Under the pieces are notes generated by a model. The model had not been told where the DNA came from. It saw nothing but the letters and a program-made list of their open reading frames with translations, and did not search any database. Below are positions 14,256 to 16,598 of a stretch of 16,598 nucleotides of DNA, piece by piece. The position numbers were made by a program, and so were the translations under genes. The stretch spans positions 1 through 16,598 of the forward strand of contig JABUSI010000182.1 of NCBI GenBank assembly GCA_021442745.1, written 5' to 3'. Positions within the stretch are counted from its first letter, which is position 1, and each line of letters begins with the position of its first letter. This stretch comes from Erysipelotrichaceae bacterium. Its GTDB lineage: Bacteria > Bacillota_I > Bacilli_A > Erysipelotrichales > Erysipelotrichaceae.

Positions 14256-14616
14256 ACACTTCACCTGATTCTTCCTCAAACTGCAGTTGCTCGATATCCT
14301 GCAATACGACTAACGTACCGGGATGAATCATCAGTTGTCCGTTGATGATTTCCATCGTATACGTTTCCGTACCCTTCTTCATCCGGATTCTGTCTTCTTC
14401 TACTTCCGAAACATCATAATACGCCATATGAACACGTAACTGTCCGAAGGCAACCATCCGCAACAGCGTTTCGCTTTCCATTTGTATTTCCTTTACCGTC
14501 TGCAAATGAACAGTCATTAACGGTAACACGCTGAGGGCTACGGAGATTGCCAGAATAGCCTCAATCATCGTAAATCCCTTCGCATTCACACGAAATCCCG
14601 ATATGATTCTGCGCAC
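14200..14616 (-). CDS. comGF: ComGF-like competence pseudopilin, GTG start
   Basis: Minor pseudopilin of the DNA-uptake pilus. I place the start at GTG 14616 because AGAGGTGG lies 6 nt upstream; this gives 138 residues. The N-terminus RVNAKGFTMIEAILAIS is a type IV prepilin signal: cleavage after G14, Phe at +1 and Glu19 at +5, followed by a hydrophobic helix. The remaining part, with a WIGKR-type C-terminus, matches the size and layout of ComGF. It overlaps comGE upstream and comGG downstream by 56 nt each, indicating translational coupling. The in-frame reading extends further upstream to 14661 but without conserved sequence. Confidence 0.8.
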   Translation of the reverse strand: MRRIISGFRVNAKGFTMIEAILAISVALSVLPLMTVHLQTVKEIQMESETLLRMVAFGQLRVHMAYYDVSEVEEDRIRMKKGTETYTMEIINGQLMIHPGTLVVLQDIEQLQFEEESGEVYATIEGKRYWIGKRSCLY

Positions 14617-14782
14617 TGAAATCCACCTCTTCCTTCCGTAACGTATTCCGGCTTTGAACATATGTATAAACCCATACCGAACCGTACAACCCGATACAAC
14701 AGACGATGCAAAGCGAAATCACACCGTCAAGCAAAAGACTTCCGTTTACGGTTCGATATCCAGTCTTCCGAATCCCAACCAT
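14561..14782 (-). CDS. comGE: ComGE-like small pseudopilin with altered prepilin motif
   Basis: Fifth gene of the comG operon by position. The 73-residue product has a basic N-terminus and one membrane segment (about 20-42). The segment VNGSLLLDGVISL resembles a prepilin cleavage site with G14 at -1 but Asp19 instead of the usual Glu at +5. It is short for the family and its C-terminus overlaps comGF. The ATG at 14782 lacks an obvious ribosome binding site and lies 37 nt inside comGD, so translation probably depends on coupling. Exact start uncertain. Confidence 0.6.
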   Translation of the reverse strand: MVGIRKTGYRTVNGSLLLDGVISLCIVCCIGLYGSVWVYTYVQSRNTLRKEEVDFSAQNHIGISCECEGIYDD

Positions 14783-15120
14783 AGTTTTACTACCAGTTCC
14801 TGCGCTTCCCCCGCCAACGTCATTGTCTTTGCCCGGTACACATTTCCTCTTTCGTTTACGGATATCCCGTCATTTTCAACAAACACGTTCACGTTAAGCA
14901 ATTCCATCCAGTCCGCAACCTCAATCTGTTCTTTTCTTCCATAGAGAATTGCCGTCTGCTGTGACAATGCCAGACGTTCTTTCATATAGTCTGCAACCAG
15001 TCGCAACGGAACCCGTTTCGGGCTTTTCGCAACCGACAAACATACCGATACACTCACAATTGCCAGTACCAGAATCATTTCCAGTACGGTATATCCTTTA
15101 CTTCGCTTCCGCCTGCCCAT
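14746..15120 (-). CDS. comGD: ComGD-like competence pseudopilin
   Basis: Minor pseudopilin of the competence pilus. From ATG 15120 the protein has 124 residues with a strongly basic N-terminus MGRRKRSKG and the prepilin motif KGYTVLEMILVL: cleavage after G9, Tyr at +1, Glu14 at +5, then a hydrophobic helix. Length and layout fit ComGD. It overlaps comGC by 23 nt. A TTG at 15132 in the same frame would add four residues and has GGAAAGAG close by, so the start is not settled. The nearly identical DNA coding for the prepilin motifs of comGC and comGD suggests ancient duplication, as expected for pseudopilins. Confidence 0.82.
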   Translation of the reverse strand: MGRRKRSKGYTVLEMILVLAIVSVSVCLSVAKSPKRVPLRLVADYMKERLALSQQTAILYGRKEQIEVADWMELLNVNVFVENDGISVNERGNVYRAKTMTLAGEAQELVVKLWLGFGRLDIEP

Positions 15121-15388
15121 TTCTGATGACAATTCTCTTTCCGTTCGGACACGCCCGTTGATTCTCTTTTAAATACCCGCCTTGCACAAGATCATCCATA
15201 TCGACTTCTGCTGTATCATGTTCCAGCTGGTACAGTAAAATCTGCGAATTCACAACCTCTACCAGTGCATCGCATCCTTTCGTCTGAATAATCTCTCTTT
15301 TCTGCTGAATGTTCGGTAACGTAATCAGAAAAACAATGGAAATCACACTTAATACCAGAATCATTTCCAATACGGTAAAACCTTTCAC
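15098..15388 (-). CDS. comGC: ComGC major competence pseudopilin, GTG start
   Basis: Major subunit of the transformation pilus that spans the wall for DNA uptake. GTG at 15388 has AGGAGGTGG upstream and gives 96 residues starting MKGFTVLEMILVLSVIS, a classic prepilin: cleavage after G3, Phe at +1, Glu8 at +5, then a hydrophobic stretch to about residue 24. C39 and C80 could form the intramolecular disulphide known for ComGC. The same frame is open upstream to 15529 but that part overlaps comGB and precedes the cleavage site by 50 residues, so it is rejected. It follows comGB after 11 nt. Confidence 0.93.
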   Translation of the reverse strand: MKGFTVLEMILVLSVISIVFLITLPNIQQKREIIQTKGCDALVEVVNSQILLYQLEHDTAEVDMDDLVQGGYLKENQRACPNGKRIVIRNGQAEAK

Positions 15389-15399
15389 TTTTCCACCTC

Positions 15400-16392
15400 C
15401 TATAATTCTTCCAGCAATTGCAGCGGCAGTAACAGCATCTGGTATACCAGAATTACCATAATACCGATGGAACCGTATGCCGCTATACTGATTCGCATAG
15501 CCAGACGACTGCAGTATTTGCCAATCCATTGCCGGGTTATCATTTCATACTGTTCACAAACCGTCTGTACATTCCCGGCCGCAATTCCCATATTCAGCAT
15601 CTGTACAAACAATTCATCCATCATCGGCACCCGAATAGCGCTTGAAAGTTCCGTTCCGCTCAGCAGATTACAATCAACTTCCCTTGCCAGATACGGAATC
15701 CATTTATTCGCTGTATACTGTTTCAAAACTTCCACGGAATGTTTTGTCGAAATTCCCTGTACAAGCAGTTGTCTGTAGGAATCCACAAATACGTAGGAAA
15801 CAATTTTGCCCGCAACGGTATGCAGTCCGATAATTCCCAGCAGTTTTTCCATACGCACGAAATCGTTTTTCCGATACATCCTGCCAAGAATCATGACAAA
15901 GACGGATAGCAGGGCCAAAAGCATCCATACCCCCAACGTAACCGTCTGTAAAAACGTTATGATTCCATTCGAAGCAGATACATCCAGCATCGATATGACG
16001 GAAGGCATCAGATAAAAGGAAAACACGGACAGTACAAGCAAAGAAAACGCCATCATACATAACGGATAGGTAATCTGCGCAAACAGATTCTTAACCAGTC
16101 CTTTACGGAACGACACGACATTAACCGTTACCTGAATGGCTTTCTGTAACGGTAAAAAAGAAAGAAAATACGAAATCAGTCCGGAATATTCGTCCTGAAA
16201 CGTCATAGAAAGCACCTCAGGAAGCGAAAGTCCCTGACCGAGATACTCTTTCACACGATTGTCTTTGGTGCCGTATACAATATCTAACGCTTCCGTAAAC
16301 GGATACGATTCACAAAGACTGCCCATCATGTTCCACCGGTATTCATCCATGGATATTTTTCTGTGGTTCAATCCATCTTTTCTGTACCGCAT
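15400..16392 (-). CDS. comGB: ComGB inner-membrane platform protein
   Basis: Polytopic membrane protein of the type II secretion F (GspF/PilC) family that forms the platform for pseudopilus assembly. The 330-residue protein shows hydrophobic segments at about 104-130, 146-170 and 302-322, separating two cytoplasmic repeats, the second containing the LNMGIAAGNVQTVCEQY stretch, typical of the family. The ATG at 16392 has GGAGGAGG 9 nt upstream, within comGA, so comGB overlaps comGA by 50 nt. Second gene of the comG operon. Confidence 0.92.
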   Translation of the reverse strand: MRYRKDGLNHRKISMDEYRWNMMGSLCESYPFTEALDIVYGTKDNRVKEYLGQGLSLPEVLSMTFQDEYSGLISYFLSFLPLQKAIQVTVNVVSFRKGLVKNLFAQITYPLCMMAFSLLVLSVFSFYLMPSVISMLDVSASNGIITFLQTVTLGVWMLLALLSVFVMILGRMYRKNDFVRMEKLLGIIGLHTVAGKIVSYVFVDSYRQLLVQGISTKHSVEVLKQYTANKWIPYLAREVDCNLLSGTELSSAIRVPMMDELFVQMLNMGIAAGNVQTVCEQYEMITRQWIGKYCSRLAMRISIAAYGSIGIMVILVYQMLLLPLQLLEEL

Positions 16393-16598
16393 ACTCGATT
16401 TCCTCCTCCATACATTTCATTACCCTGTTACCGTTCAGAACTTCGGCAATATCGTATCGGTCATATATTTCATACAAACTGATCATCCTGGCATGATTAC
16501 GCAGCGGAAACAACCGCTGGTTGGCAATACCGGCTAGCGTTTCTTCCAGTTCGGCCCTGGTGATATTCAGATCGTACAGTCTGGCGATGGTTCCGGAG
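16343..16598 (-). CDS. comGA: ComGA assembly ATPase, C-terminal part only
   Basis: Only the last 84 residues are in the window; the gene runs off the right edge. The segment SGTIARLYDLNIT...LAGIANQRLFPLR matches the C-terminus of GspE/PilB-type traffic ATPases, where an 'IARL-D-GI ... IAQRL' pattern is usual. The Walker motifs lie outside. The product powers pseudopilus assembly. Its 3' end overlaps comGB by 50 nt and carries the comGB ribosome binding site. The operon promoter and any ComK-like control site are beyond the window. Confidence 0.82.
   Translation of the reverse strand, partial: SGTIARLYDLNITRAELEETLAGIANQRLFPLRNHARMISLYEIYDRYDIAEVLNGNRVMKCMEEEIEYAVQKRWIEPQKNIHG

Noticed and set aside
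15389..15529. Long N-terminal extension of ComGC starting at 15529
   Set aside because: It overlaps comGB, and the prepilin cleavage site requires a short leader; GTG 15388 has AGGAGGTGG in place.

Overview
The window reads as ordinary chromosome from a low-to-moderate GC Bacillota. An Erysipelotrichia-like lineage is my inference, not a proof. The supports are the gene order, which closely follows the Bacillus/Clostridium 'rpsP–rimM–trmD–rplS–rbgA–rnhB … dprA–topA–trmFO–xerC … rpsB–tsf–pyrH' block, strong AGGAGG-type ribosome binding sites, TTGACA/TATAAT-type promoters, the presence of TrmFO, and a comG competence operon. Twenty-one protein-coding genes are supported. Twenty are on the minus strand and one, a flavoprotein, is on the plus strand. 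There are no tRNA or rRNA genes, CRISPR arrays or insertion sequences.

Reading in the direction of transcription (from high to low coordinates on the minus strand): 16598–13887 is a comGA(partial)–GB–GC–GD–GE–GF–GG competence pseudopilus operon with nested, overlapping genes. 13809–12039 is rpsP–khpA–rimM–trmD, driven by a near-consensus promoter. 10459–12042 on the plus strand is a COG2509-type FAD-dependent oxidoreductase that converges on trmD; the two genes overlap by 4 nt and share one palindromic terminator. 10275–7868 is rplS–lepB–rbgA–rnhB with its own promoter and a likely L19 leader. 7795–2816 is dprA–topA–trmFO–xerC, tightly coupled by short overlaps. 2631–802 is rpsB–tsf with its own promoter and structured leader. 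696–1 is pyrH, with its own promoter and its 3' end cut by the window edge. No gene-free stretch exceeds about 185 nt.

Functionally the block concentrates translation (S16, L19, S2, EF-Ts, RimM, TrmD, TrmFO, RbgA, KhpA), DNA topology and chromosome maintenance (TopA, XerC, RNase HII), protein export (LepB), pyrimidine nucleotide supply (PyrH) and DNA uptake and processing (ComG pilus, DprA).

I do not see a clear, previously undescribed system. The points most worth a second look are regulatory and architectural: intrinsic-terminator hairpins placed inside the housekeeping runs directly before the next ribosome binding site; a convergent gene pair whose coding ends form a shared bidirectional terminator; a promoter whose -35 box lies inside a hairpin loop; a competence operon abutting the rpsP operon; and an uncharacterised flavoprotein splitting trmD from rplS.
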